NCBI RefSeq assembly: GCF_042685645.1
Contig: NZ_JBHUNX010000001.1
Span: 2,356,001 to 2,420,000, forward strand
Reading direction: 5' to 3'
Length of the DNA stretch: 64,000 nt
DNA from: Salininema proteolyticum
Lineage (GTDB): Bacteria; Actinomycetota; Actinomycetes; Mycobacteriales; Micromonosporaceae
Shown piece after piece: positions 15,747 to 24,716 of the stretch. How positions within the stretch are numbered: the first letter of the stretch is position 1; each line of letters begins with the position of its first letter. The notes under the pieces are model-generated. The model made no database searches. It saw nothing but the letters and a program-made list of their open reading frames with translations, and had not been told where the DNA came from. Position numbers and translations under genes: made by a program.

Positions 15747-18700
15747 CGGAGGACCTCCGTTTCCACCGGCTCGGGGTTCGCGTCGGGAACGGCCACTCCC
15801 AGGCCCCGGAGCCGTTCGCGCAGGGCCGCGTTGGAGAAGCGCTCACGGACCAGCTCACGGCCCGCCTTGGCGTGTTCACGGTAGAGCGGCGGATCCTCGT
15901 GGAGCCGCCGCAGGACGTCGCGGACCTCGGAGGTCTCGCAGTAGATCGCGGCATCGCCGAACAGCGGCCGGAAACGCGGCGGAAGGACGCACGGGAGGCC
16001 CATCGCCATGGCCTCCAAAGGAGCCCGCCCGAACGCCTCCACGTAGTGGTCGTCGACGAAGTACACATAGGCGTCGACGGTCTCCAGGAAGTCCTGCGCG
16101 CTCACCGCACCGAACGGGTGGCAGGTCCACCCGTCCCCGGGGCGCCCGACGATCTTCCGGACCGCCGAGTCCCCGCCGAGGACGTGCACCTCGACGCCGT
16201 CCCCGGCCGGGTACGCCTCGCGCAGGCGTTTGGCCATGTTGGGCCACTTGGTGATGTGGTCGCGCGAGTGCCGCCCGACTCGGATCGCCCGTTCGGCCGG
16301 CGGCGGCGTGCGCTCGCCCCGGTCCCACTCGGCGACGTCGATGATGTTGTACCAGCACTCCTCGGAGAGGTCGACGCCCTCGAGCTCCGCGGCGTGGTGG
16401 CGGTGCATCGCGTCGACCACGGCCGGCCCGACCGCGTGCCAGCTGTGCGGCCCTACCCAGTCGGTGAGGTTGCGGTGCACCTTCCCTATGTCCCACGAGG
16501 TCCCGTAACCGCCCGAGGGTCCGTACTCTTCGAAGGGAGTCTGGTGCAGGATGAGGACGGAACGGTCGGCCCTCACCGACGGCCGCCTCTCGACCGGCTC
16601 CTGGAAGGCCAGCGGGAAGTGCGCGACGAACAACGAGCAGGACACGTCGTCGGCGGGGTCGACGAACTGGATCCGCTCGCCGTCCACCAGCCGCGTGATC
16701 TTCGGGTTGACCCTCCGGCCCGGGGCGCGGCCCCGGATGGGGTGGTGGAAGACCCCGACGCTCAGGCCCGCCTCGCGATAGGCGAGGAGGTCGGCCTCGT
16801 TCGCGGTGGTCGTGCCGCCGAGGAGGTCGAGCGGGGCCGCCACGACGATGTCGAAACGGCGCTCGCGGCCCGGCGCGGGATCCTCGAGTCCGTCCTCGTA
16901 CCAGCGGTTGAGCGCGGCGGCCGCGTGGTCGCGGACTCCGGCGGGCTCGCGGAGGTCGAAGGCGATCCGGGTGAGCTGGAGCCTGGCGTCCTCGGGCCAC
17001 CCGCCGCGCAGGTAGGCCGCGTGTGCGTCGATCTCCCGGACGCGGGCGGCCGGGAGGCCCTTCTTCACCGGCTCCTCGACCCGGTAAGGGGCCAGGTGGC
17101 GTTCGGCGGCCTCGCTCCTGAGCGCGGCGAGTCCGAGGCAGGCGGTGAGGACGGCCAGCGCGGCGCCCCCACCGGCGAGCCACGGGATCTCCGCCATGAG
17201 GGAGAGGACGGCGACCAGGCTCAACCCCGCGACGACCGCCGCGGCGAGCTTCACCGGGCGCGGCAGCCGCCTGCGGGGAGCCGGTCCGAGCGCCACGGGG
17301 ACCGGCCCCTCGGCGTCGTCCTCCCCTGCGGCGAAGGCCTCGATCGCGCCCGCCTCCATCCACGGGTTCTCCGCGAGCGTCAGGCGGCGCAGGTAGCCGT
17401 CCTCCGCGACGTAGTCGTCGGCCAGGCCGTCCTTCAGGTCGACGAAGTCGAGCCCCCGGTCCACCGCGAACGACACCGCCGAGGCGTGCAGCAGCGGCTG
17501 GTCGGCACCGACGGCCCGGAAGTCCGGCATGTGGGCCAGGGCGACGGCATCGCCGCGCGCGGCCCGCACGTCGATCTCCTCCAGAAGCGCCCGGCGGGTG
17601 TCGTCCAGTTCCGTCCAGTCGGCGATGTAGACGCGGTCGTAGCGCCTCTCGTTCTCCTGGCGGGTCCGGGTGATGTCACCGGTGATCGGGAACGGCCGCA
17701 CCGTCGGGTTGGCCGGCAGGTAGGCCGAGGCGCCCCCTTCCGCGATGCGCTTGTGCCAGCGCGCGACACCGGAGTGGTAGGCCAGGCGGCTCGTGCTCAT
17801 CCACTTCGACCCGACCTCGCCGGCCGACAGCGTCGTGGGAGTGTGGCGCACCAGCGACAGCGGCGTGCCGCCGCACCGAGTCCAGGCCGCGTCGCCGAAG
17901 TGGTTCCGGATCCGCTTGCGGTACTCGGAGTCCGCGGTGCGGCGGACCTCGTCGTAGAAGCCGATCTGATCCCTCGCCGGGGCGGTGCGGACCATGATGG
18001 GAGTCGAACGCGTGGCGAGAACGGCCGTCTGCGGGTCCAGGATCAGCGAGAGGTCCGGGGCCACGGCGACGCTGCGGGACTCGACCATCACCAGGCCCGG
18101 CCGGGCGAGGAACGGCGCCACCTGCCGTTCGAGCCGGTCGGGGAACGCCCAGTCGTCGGAGTCCAGCCCGGTCGTGAACTCCCCCTTCGCCACCGCCAGC
18201 GCGCGATTGCGCGCTTGGTAGGTGCCGGCGTTCTCCGGCTGGCGGAGGACGGTGATCCGGTCGTCCAGGGCCTCGACCCTGGCGTAGATCCCGTCGTATT
18301 CCTCCCCGGAGCCGTCGTCGACGACCAGCAGCTCCCAGTCGGCCCAGGTCTGGCGGCAGACCGAGCCGACGGCCGACAAGAGGGTCTCGTCAGGGCGGAA
18401 GGCGCTCATGACGACGGTGATGAGCGGCCCGCGCTTACTTCCCGGACGGCCCGCGGCGGACAGGCGGTCGATGTCGAGATCGCCGTCCGTGTCGAGCGCG
18501 CCTGGGTGGCCGGCGAAGGCGGAGAACCTCTTGAGGTACCGCTCCTTGTCTCCCCCGAACTGGGGGTGGGCCGTCTGCGTGTGGATCGCGTTCCGAATGG
18601 TCGCGCTGGCTCCGGGCAGGCGCCTGGCCAGGTCGAGAGCCTCGGCATGGGCGCCGCTGCGGAACAGCGAGAGGGCGTAGAGGTCGTGGAAACGGTCGGG

Positions 18701-19015
18701 CAGGTTGCCCTTGCTGCGCCGGTGGACGAGACCGAAGAGCTGCGCGGCGTGCGCGAAGTCCTCTTCGGTGCGGGCCTGACCGGCCTCGGCGGCGGCGAGC
18801 GCGGCGAGGGCCGAGCGCTCGACCGGCAGGTCGGGCCGGAGGTCGCCGCCGGGTTCGAATCGGTCGGGCCGGTCCGGGTCGGCCATGACGGCGAGGAGGC
18901 GTCGGGTAATGCGGACACGGTGGTACTGGGACCATTCGTAGATGGTCTGGGCGGAGGGCGGTCCGGAGCGCCGGATCGTCTCGGCCACGAGATCGCTGTC
19001 GAAGTCTCTCGGCAT
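15743..19015 (-). CDS. Large two-domain glycosyltransferase (GT2 plus GT4-like)
   Basis: The chosen ATG at 19015 gives about 1,090 residues; a TTG 105 bases further upstream is also open. After a helical N-terminal part, a GT2 domain starts near residue 198 (LITVVMSAFRPDE), with ELLVVDDGSG and a DSDDW metal motif near 285. Two membrane helices lie near 587-632. A second transferase domain follows, with HQTPFEEYG near 825 and the GT4-type EAFGRAPLEAMAMGLP near 990-1010. It probably builds a surface polysaccharide or teichoic-acid-like polymer at the inner membrane face. Acceptor and donor are unknown. Confidence 0.85.
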   Translation of the reverse strand: MPRDFDSDLVAETIRRSGPPSAQTIYEWSQYHRVRITRRLLAVMADPDRPDRFEPGGDLRPDLPVERSALAALAAAEAGQARTEEDFAHAAQLFGLVHRRSKGNLPDRFHDLYALSLFRSGAHAEALDLARRLPGASATIRNAIHTQTAHPQFGGDKERYLKRFSAFAGHPGALDTDGDLDIDRLSAAGRPGSKRGPLITVVMSAFRPDETLLSAVGSVCRQTWADWELLVVDDGSGEEYDGIYARVEALDDRITVLRQPENAGTYQARNRALAVAKGEFTTGLDSDDWAFPDRLERQVAPFLARPGLVMVESRSVAVAPDLSLILDPQTAVLATRSTPIMVRTAPARDQIGFYDEVRRTADSEYRKRIRNHFGDAAWTRCGGTPLSLVRHTPTTLSAGEVGSKWMSTSRLAYHSGVARWHKRIAEGGASAYLPANPTVRPFPITGDITRTRQENERRYDRVYIADWTELDDTRRALLEEIDVRAARGDAVALAHMPDFRAVGADQPLLHASAVSFAVDRGLDFVDLKDGLADDYVAEDGYLRRLTLAENPWMEAGAIEAFAAGEDDAEGPVPVALGPAPRRRLPRPVKLAAAVVAGLSLVAVLSLMAEIPWLAGGGAALAVLTACLGLAALRSEAAERHLAPYRVEEPVKKGLPAARVREIDAHAAYLRGGWPEDARLQLTRIAFDLREPAGVRDHAAAALNRWYEDGLEDPAPGRERRFDIVVAAPLDLLGGTTTANEADLLAYREAGLSVGVFHHPIRGRAPGRRVNPKITRLVDGERIQFVDPADDVSCSLFVAHFPLAFQEPVERRPSVRADRSVLILHQTPFEEYGPSGGYGTSWDIGKVHRNLTDWVGPHSWHAVGPAVVDAMHRHHAAELEGVDLSEECWYNIIDVAEWDRGERTPPPAERAIRVGRHSRDHITKWPNMAKRLREAYPAGDGVEVHVLGGDSAVRKIVGRPGDGWTCHPFGAVSAQDFLETVDAYVYFVDDHYVEAFGRAPLEAMAMGLPCVLPPRFRPLFGDAAIYCETSEVRDVLRRLHEDPPLYREHAKAGRELVRERFSNAALRERLRGLGVAVPDANPEPVETEVLR

Positions 19016-19459
19016 CTGTCTGACTGTTCGAATACGGTGGAATCTGGTGCCGGCGGCGGCCTCGGTGGAAAGGCGCCCCGGTCTGGGGGAAAGGATGACA
19101 TCGGGAATTGCCCGATCCAAGCATTCCGGCGCTTTCGGCGCGGGGTTTCATGCAGTATTCACCGTCGATTCACGGGCCGGGTCGTTTGGTCGTCCGTGAT
19201 TCACCTGGGGAACGCCCTTGGCGGACACGGCGAAAGGCGTGCGGACGGAAGGCGTGCCCGGATCCCATGGGGGGAATTCGCCCGGTGTGGCCGGCACTCC
19301 TCCGCTCCGTGGGGCGGCGGCGGTCCGGTGCGGGTTTTCACCGGGAACGGAGTAAGGCCCGCCCCCTCGTCGGGGACGGGCCTCGTCGTCTGCTTCGGTG
19401 GGGCGGCTCTCGCCGCCTGTTTGGTCAGGGCGTCGCTGCCCGACCGAAGGTCGTCTCGT
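19016..19459. other. Intergenic region with a terminator hairpin
   Basis: The 444 bases contain the likely promoter of the glycosyltransferase operon at the low end. A GC-rich hairpin at about 19356-19382 (GGCCCGTCCCC...GGGGGCGGGCC on the minus strand) would end the wall-hydrolase transcript. Open frames here look like chance. Confidence 0.55.
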
Positions 19460-20191
19460 CTAGTACCAGCCGTTGGCCTCGGAGTGGCCCCAGGCGCCGC
19501 ACGGGGTGCCGTAGCGGCCCTCGATGTAGTCCAGTCCCCACTCGATCTGGGTGGCGGGGTTGGTGGCCCAGTCGGAGCCGTTGGCGGCCATCTTGTCGCC
19601 GGGCAGGGCCTGCGGGATGCCGTAGGCTCCGGAGCTCGGGTTCGAGGCGCTCTCGTTCCAGCCCGACTCCCTGTCCCACAGGTTGATCAGGCACTGGACC
19701 TCGTTCATGCCCATGCCGCGCTCGAGCGTGACGGTGCAGCCGAGGGCCTTGTTGCCGGAGTAGGCGGAGCAGTCGCCGGAGATGGCGGGGCCGGAGTCCT
19801 GCTCGGGCTCGGCCTGCTGCGGCTCGGGCTCGGGCTCTTCGGCCGGCTCGGGCTCGGGCTCGGGCTTCTCTTCTTTCTTCTCCTTCTTCGGCTCCGGCTT
19901 GGCCTGGATGATCGAGTCCATGGTCTCGACCTCCTGCCAGTCGTAGGAGGCGGCGATGCCGTCGGCGACGATGGCCTGTGCGGACTTCTCCTCCACGGTG
20001 CGGTCGTCGACGCTGCCGATGGCGCTGGCGGATCCGACGGCGGTGACGGTGGCGACGATGGTCGCCACGCCGGTCATGAAGGCGCGGTGGCCGACGACGT
20101 TCCCCGCACGGGCGAAGAGGCGGCGCTCGGCTCGGTGCCTGCCGTTTCCGTCCTGGTCCTGAACGGAAGTGGAACTCTGCTTTTTACGCAT
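19460..20191 (-). CDS. Secreted transglycosylase-like wall hydrolase (SLT/Rpf-type)
   Basis: The 243-residue protein has a basic N-terminus with a hydrophobic segment (residues about 37-58, ending SASAIG) that acts as signal or anchor. A low-complexity linker of Pro-Glu repeats follows (about 95-130), then a lysozyme-like domain. The domain has the catalytic Glu in WDRESGWN, the SSGAYGIPQALPG loop and the DWATNPATQIEWGLDYIE segment. Proteins of this layout cleave peptidoglycan outside the membrane. It is a single gene with a long leader upstream. Confidence 0.9.
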   Translation of the reverse strand: MRKKQSSTSVQDQDGNGRHRAERRLFARAGNVVGHRAFMTGVATIVATVTAVGSASAIGSVDDRTVEEKSAQAIVADGIAASYDWQEVETMDSIIQAKPEPKKEKKEEKPEPEPEPAEEPEPEPQQAEPEQDSGPAISGDCSAYSGNKALGCTVTLERGMGMNEVQCLINLWDRESGWNESASNPSSGAYGIPQALPGDKMAANGSDWATNPATQIEWGLDYIEGRYGTPCGAWGHSEANGWY

Positions 20192-20707
20192 GGCGGCTAG
20201 CGTAAGGAAATTTCGGTGCCGCGCAATCCGGACAATTGTCGTTCACGCCTTTCAGGGAATGTGGATTGGGGAATTCACCTCCCGTTCGGGCGATTTTTCC
20301 GATAGCCGAGGTATCGCGTGGTTTCGCCGGTCCCCGCGAATCGCGCGCCGCTCCGCTCATCCTTTCGGCCGAGGCGGTGTTCGGATCTTGATACAAGTCT
20401 TCAAGCCCGAACGTTAACGAGGCGGAGTTCGCATACGTGGTAGGGAATCCCGGGTCACCGTAGTCATGCGAACACGGAGGGGAGCCGCCTCCCCCGGCAC
20501 CGCCCCCGCTTTCCCGGCCGCCCCGGCGCCTCAGCGTCCGCTGCCGACTCTCCCCTCGCTGCGTTCCGCCGTTCCCGCCGTTTCTCCCCTGCGGGCTCGA
20601 ATCGCGAAAAAGGGGACCCCGACGGGGCCGTGCTCTACCCTTATGACCAGCACCGTCGCGCGGCCGCGACCGCGCTCGGCCCGTTCCGCGCCTGGAGGTG
20701 TGCCCGT
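20192..20707. other. Divergent intergenic region with long leader of the wall-hydrolase gene
   Basis: This 516-base stretch separates the minus-strand hydrolase from the plus-strand LCP gene. The half next to the hydrolase is less GC-rich and has several short inverted repeats. In other actinobacteria, wall-hydrolase genes of this kind often carry a c-di-AMP riboswitch here. I could not match its core with confidence, so none is called. The ribosome site of the LCP gene (GGAGGTG) is at the far end. Confidence 0.45.
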
Positions 20708-21742
20708 ATGGAGGCGAACCGACCGCCGCTGTGGACCCGGCTCCTGGTGTGGGTCGGGGCCCTGACCATGGTGCTCGCGGCGGGCACGGCCGCCACCGCG
20801 CAGTACTTCTTCCACCGGATCAACTCGAGCCTCGAGAGCGAGGACATCCTCGGCCAGCAGCGGCGCACCCTCGACGCGGTCGACCTGGAGGGCCCGCTCA
20901 ACTTCCTCATCCTCGGGCGCGACAAGGACGCCCACGGGCTGACCCGCACCGACACCATCATCATCGCCCACGTCGACGACGACCTCTCCCAGGTCTCCCT
21001 GGTGTCCATCCCCCGCGACCTGTGGGTGCGGATCCCCGACTGCGGTTCCGGCCACCCGTGCGAGGGCAAGATCAACAGCGCCACCGCCAGTTTCAGCGAG
21101 CGCGAGCGGCAGCTGGAGAGCGTCAACGCCACGCTCTTCGAGCTGACGGGGCTGCGGTTCCACGGCGCGGCCATCGCCGACTTCGAGGGCTTCCTCGACC
21201 TGATCGACGTGGTCGGGAAGATCGAGCTGTGCCCGTGGCACGAGATCACCACCGACCACCTGCACAAGACCTATCCGGGGGAGTGCGCCCGGTACGGGAA
21301 GAAGGACGCCCTGGAGATCGTGCGCGAGCGCAAGGCCTGGAGCACGAACGAGGACTGGAACACCGGCCGCGGCGGCGACTACGGGCGCCAGGCGATGCAG
21401 CAGCAGGCCATCATGGCGATCCTGGAGGCGGCCAAGGAGCAGGGCTACCACAGGGACCCGGTCAAGGCCTCGGAGATCCTGGCCGGGTTCGGGGACAACC
21501 TGTCGGTGGACCTGGGCGACCTGTCGATCGCCGACTTCATCGTGGCCATGCGGCACATAGACCCCTCCGAGATCGCGCGCTACCGGGTTCCCAGCGAGCC
21601 CGGCTACGCGGGCGGGTCGTCTGTGGTGCTGATGAACGAGTACGCCGGGCACACCCGGGCGGCCGAGAAGCTCTGGCGGTCCCTGGAGGAGGGCACTCTG
21701 GCCGAGTGGGGCGCGGCCCACCCCGAGTGGGTCAACCGGTGA
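20708..21742 (+). CDS. LytR-CpsA-Psr (LCP) family protein
   Basis: LCP proteins transfer lipid-linked glycopolymers onto peptidoglycan outside the membrane. The 344-residue protein has one N-terminal helix (residues about 10-32). The LCP domain follows, with NFLILGRDKD, the RTDTIIIAHVDDD phosphate-binding part, VSIPRDLWVRIPD, and the conserved Arg and Asp residues of the pyrophosphate pocket. The ATG at 20708 follows a GGAGGTG ribosome site. An upstream in-frame GTG at 20630 has no such site. It may work with the nearby glycosyltransferase. Confidence 0.9.
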   Translation: MEANRPPLWTRLLVWVGALTMVLAAGTAATAQYFFHRINSSLESEDILGQQRRTLDAVDLEGPLNFLILGRDKDAHGLTRTDTIIIAHVDDDLSQVSLVSIPRDLWVRIPDCGSGHPCEGKINSATASFSERERQLESVNATLFELTGLRFHGAAIADFEGFLDLIDVVGKIELCPWHEITTDHLHKTYPGECARYGKKDALEIVRERKAWSTNEDWNTGRGGDYGRQAMQQQAIMAILEAAKEQGYHRDPVKASEILAGFGDNLSVDLGDLSIADFIVAMRHIDPSEIARYRVPSEPGYAGGSSVVLMNEYAGHTRAAEKLWRSLEEGTLAEWGAAHPEWVNR

Positions 21743-21779
21743 CCGGGTGGGACAGGCTCCCCCGTTCGGCCCGGCCGCT

Positions 21780-22475
21780 TCAGCGGCGGGACAGCTGACG
21801 CGTGCGCCGCCCGTCGCGTGCCCGGTAGACGACGTAGGGCCGCCAGAGGTAGCCGACCGGGGCCGCGAAGGCGTGGACGAGCCGGGTGAACGGCATGCAG
21901 GCGATGAGGAGCATGCCGACGACGGCGTGGACGTGGAACTGGACTGGGGCGGACTCCATCGCCGCCACGTCGGGGTCGAGGACGAAGACCGACCGGAACC
22001 AGACCGAGACCGACCCCCGGTAGTCGTGGTCGACGTCGATGTTCATGAGCGTCACCAGCGTGCCCGTCAGCAGCGCCAGCGCCAGGACGACGTACATGGT
22101 CTTGTCGTTCTTGGTGGTGGCGTTGAAGACCGGCCCCTTGGTGCGGCGACGCCAGACGAGCAGGGCGACTCCGGCGAGGGTGGCCGCGGCGGCCGGGACT
22201 CCCAGGACGAGCGAGCCGACGTGGTAACCCTCCGGGCTGAGGCCGAGGGCGGTGGTCCACGACTCGGGGACCACCAGCCCGACGAAGTGGCCGGCGATGA
22301 CGGCGAGCAGGCCGAAGTGGAACAGGGGGCTGGCTATGCGCAGCAGGGCGCTCTCGTAGGCCTGGCTGGAGCGCGTGGTCCAGCCGAAGCGGTCGTAGCG
22401 CCACCGCCAGACGATGCCTCCGATCAGGAGGGTGAGGACTATGTAGGGCAGGGCCGCCCACAGGAAGAAGCTCAA
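21780..22475 (-). CDS. narI: Respiratory nitrate reductase, gamma subunit (cytochrome b)
   Basis: NarI is the membrane anchor that oxidises quinol and passes electrons to NarH through two b haems. The 231-residue protein has five membrane helices. It has paired His ligands in the second helix (FHFGLLAVIAGHFVG) and in the last part (HVHAVVGM and RLVHAFAAP). The start is a TTG at 22475, just inside the end of narJ. It is the last gene of narGHJI. Confidence 0.95.
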   Translation of the reverse strand: MSFFLWAALPYIVLTLLIGGIVWRWRYDRFGWTTRSSQAYESALLRIASPLFHFGLLAVIAGHFVGLVVPESWTTALGLSPEGYHVGSLVLGVPAAAATLAGVALLVWRRRTKGPVFNATTKNDKTMYVVLALALLTGTLVTLMNIDVDHDYRGSVSVWFRSVFVLDPDVAAMESAPVQFHVHAVVGMLLIACMPFTRLVHAFAAPVGYLWRPYVVYRARDGRRTRQLSRR

Positions 22476-22476
22476 C

Positions 22477-23055
22477 TCAGACTCCCACGCTCTCGGTCGG
22501 CGGACCGCTGCTGACCAGCTCGGCGACCAGTTTCCGGTCGCGTCCGGTCGGCTCGGGCAGCGCCGCGCACAGTTCGGACAGGATCGGGGCGTAGGGGGTC
22601 GTCCGCTCCGGGTCCTCCGCGAACGGGGTCCCGGCGAGCGCACTCTCCATGGCCAGGAGGCTCGCCCGGTAGAAGGTGAGGATGCGCAGCCCGGCCCCCA
22701 GGTCGACGTGGGCGGCGTACTCGCAGACGACGGGGAGGAAGTCGGGCAGTTCTCCCCCGCGCATGTCGAATCCGGACTCGCGGTAGGTCGCGGTGAAGGC
22801 CGCCAGGGCCGCTCCCCGCCGGCGGGTGTCGCCGTCGGTGAAGTAGGTGAGGTAGAGGCAGGTCTTGCGGCGCAGGTCGAAGATCTCGGTGTAGTGGAGG
22901 CGCAGGTCTCGCGGTTCGATCGCCCGCAGCTCCCGGGCGCTGTCCGCCAGCGCGGGCGTGCGGACGCCCTCGTACTCCTCCAGTACGTCGTCGTCAGGGT
23001 AGGCGAGGAGGAGTCCCGTCTCGTCCAGCAGTCGCCTCAGGTGCTTCTCGTCCAC
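22477..23055 (-). CDS. narJ: Nitrate reductase molybdenum-cofactor assembly chaperone
   Basis: NarJ is a system-specific chaperone that keeps NarG open for cofactor insertion and is not part of the final enzyme. The 192-residue all-helical protein has the family pattern LLAYPDDDVLEEY, YTEIFDLRRKTCLYLTYF and the ELPDFLPVVCEYA segment. It sits between narH and narI, with 8 bases to narH. Confidence 0.95.
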   Translation of the reverse strand: MDEKHLRRLLDETGLLLAYPDDDVLEEYEGVRTPALADSARELRAIEPRDLRLHYTEIFDLRRKTCLYLTYFTDGDTRRRGAALAAFTATYRESGFDMRGGELPDFLPVVCEYAAHVDLGAGLRILTFYRASLLAMESALAGTPFAEDPERTTPYAPILSELCAALPEPTGRDRKLVAELVSSGPPTESVGV

Positions 23056-23063
23056 GGGTCCCC

Positions 23064-24692
23064 CTATTTCTTCCGGTCCGGGAACAGGCCGTCGGGGCGC
23101 CCCTGGCCGTCCCAGTTGAGGAGGTTGACGCGGCCGGGCTTGTCGGTGGTCTGGCGGGCGCTGAGTCCGTGGAAGGACTCGATCGACACCGGGACGGGTT
23201 TTCCGCTGGACTCCCCGAAGGGGCCCGCGCCTCCCATGCCGGGGCCGCCCGCGAACTCCAGGGAGCAGCCGGACTCCTCTCCCCCGCTGGCGTGGCCGGC
23301 CGTGTCGGCCGTGGGGATCACGTAGCGGTCCTCGTATTTCGCGATGGCGAGCAGCCGGTAGAGTTTCTCCAGCTCGCGGCCCGTCGTCTCGGCCGAGGCG
23401 GCTATGTCGGGATCGGGTTCGGTGTTGAAGTTCCTGGCCCTCATGTGGCTGCGCATGGCCGCCAGCTTCCGCAGGCTGGCGCGCACCGGTTCCGGGTCGC
23501 CGGCGGTGAACAGCTCGGCGAGGTACTCGACGGGGATGCGCAGGCGGTCGATCGCCGCGTGCAGGACGTCCCGGTCCTCCCCGTCGTTGCCGGTCTCGGC
23601 TACGGCCTCGACGACCGGGGAGAGCGGCGGGATGTACCAGACCATCGGCATGGTGCGGTACTCCGGGTGCAGCGGGAGGGCGACGCGGTGCTTCACGACG
23701 AGCTCACGGACCGGCGACTTGCGGGCGGCCTCGATCCAGGACTCGGGGATGCCCTCCTCCAGGCAGGCGCGTTGCACCGCCTCGTCGTCGGGGTCGAGGA
23801 AGACGTCGAGTTGGGCCTGGTAGAGGTCCTTCTCGTCGCGCACCGACGCGGCGGCGGTCACGAGGTCGGCGTCGTAGAGGATGACTCCGAGGTAGCGCAG
23901 GCGGCCCACGCACGTCTCGGAGCAGACGGTCGGCAGGCCGTTCTCCACGCGCGGGTAGCAGAGCGTGCACTTCTCCGCCTTGCCGGTGTTGTGGTTGAAG
24001 TAGACCTTCTTGTAGGGGCACCCGGTTACGCACATGCGCCAGCCCCGGCAGGCGTCCTGGTCGACCAGAACGATCCCGTCCTCGGCCCGCTTGTAGATCG
24101 CCCCGGAGGGGCACGAGGCGCTGCACGAGGGGTTGAGGCAGTGCTCGCAGATGCGCGGCAGGTAGAACATGAAGGCGTTCTCGAAGTCGACCTTGACCTT
24201 CTCGCCGATCCGCTCCAGGACGGGGTCGTCCTTGACGAGGTCGGGGCCGCCGCCGAGGTTGTCGTCCCAATTGGCCGACCAACGGATCTGCGTGGGCTTG
24301 CCGTCCAGCAGCGAATAGGGCCTGGCGACGGGGACGTCGGAGGAGACGGGCGCGTCGGTGAGGGTGCGGTAGTCGTAGGTCCAGGGCTCGTAGTAGTCCT
24401 GGATCGTCGGCAGTTTCGGGTTGGCGAACAGGGAGAGGAGCTTCTTGGCCTTCCCGCCGGCCTTGAGTTTGAGCCGGCCGGACTTGGAGAGCGTCCAGCC
24501 GCCCTTCCACTCCTCCTGGTCCTCGTGGCGGCGCGGGTACCCCAGTCCGGGGCGCGTCTCGACGTTGTTGAACCACACGTACTCCACGCCGCCGCGGTTG
24601 GTCCACGTCTGTTTGCACGTCACCGAGCAGGTGTGGCAGCCGATGCACTTGTCCAGGTTCATCACCATCGCCACCTGGGCCATGGGTCGCAT
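23064..24692 (-). CDS. narH: Respiratory nitrate reductase, beta subunit (iron-sulfur)
   Basis: NarH carries four iron-sulfur clusters and passes electrons from NarI to NarG. The 542-residue protein has all Cys groups: CIGCHTCSVTC, CEHCLNPSCSASC, CRGWRMCVTGC and CTLCYPRVENGLPTVC. The Trp in CRGWRMC, in place of a fourth Cys, marks the [3Fe-4S] cluster. The GAIYKR and PYKKVYFNH segments are typical. Two close ATG codons (24692 and 24683) could start it. It lies 24 bases after narG. Confidence 0.96.
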   Translation of the reverse strand: MRPMAQVAMVMNLDKCIGCHTCSVTCKQTWTNRGGVEYVWFNNVETRPGLGYPRRHEDQEEWKGGWTLSKSGRLKLKAGGKAKKLLSLFANPKLPTIQDYYEPWTYDYRTLTDAPVSSDVPVARPYSLLDGKPTQIRWSANWDDNLGGGPDLVKDDPVLERIGEKVKVDFENAFMFYLPRICEHCLNPSCSASCPSGAIYKRAEDGIVLVDQDACRGWRMCVTGCPYKKVYFNHNTGKAEKCTLCYPRVENGLPTVCSETCVGRLRYLGVILYDADLVTAAASVRDEKDLYQAQLDVFLDPDDEAVQRACLEEGIPESWIEAARKSPVRELVVKHRVALPLHPEYRTMPMVWYIPPLSPVVEAVAETGNDGEDRDVLHAAIDRLRIPVEYLAELFTAGDPEPVRASLRKLAAMRSHMRARNFNTEPDPDIAASAETTGRELEKLYRLLAIAKYEDRYVIPTADTAGHASGGEESGCSLEFAGGPGMGGAGPFGESSGKPVPVSIESFHGLSARQTTDKPGRVNLLNWDGQGRPDGLFPDRKK

Positions 24693-24716
24693 ACGCGGGT
24701 CCTCTCTCTCGGTGGG

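Noticed and set aside
18840..18860. GGGTTCGAATC resembling a tRNA T-loop
   Set aside because: It is within the glycosyltransferase gene, and no acceptor stem or other tRNA arms can be formed around it.
19795..19880. Short GGCTC/GGGCTC repeats
   Set aside because: They encode the Pro-Glu linker of the wall hydrolase and are explained by low-complexity coding, not by a CRISPR or regulatory array.
15872..20200. A 1,442-codon plus-strand frame opposite the glycosyltransferase and wall-hydrolase genes
   Set aside because: It mirrors the codon pattern of the real minus-strand genes, crosses their ends and intergenic sequence, and has no recognisable domain.
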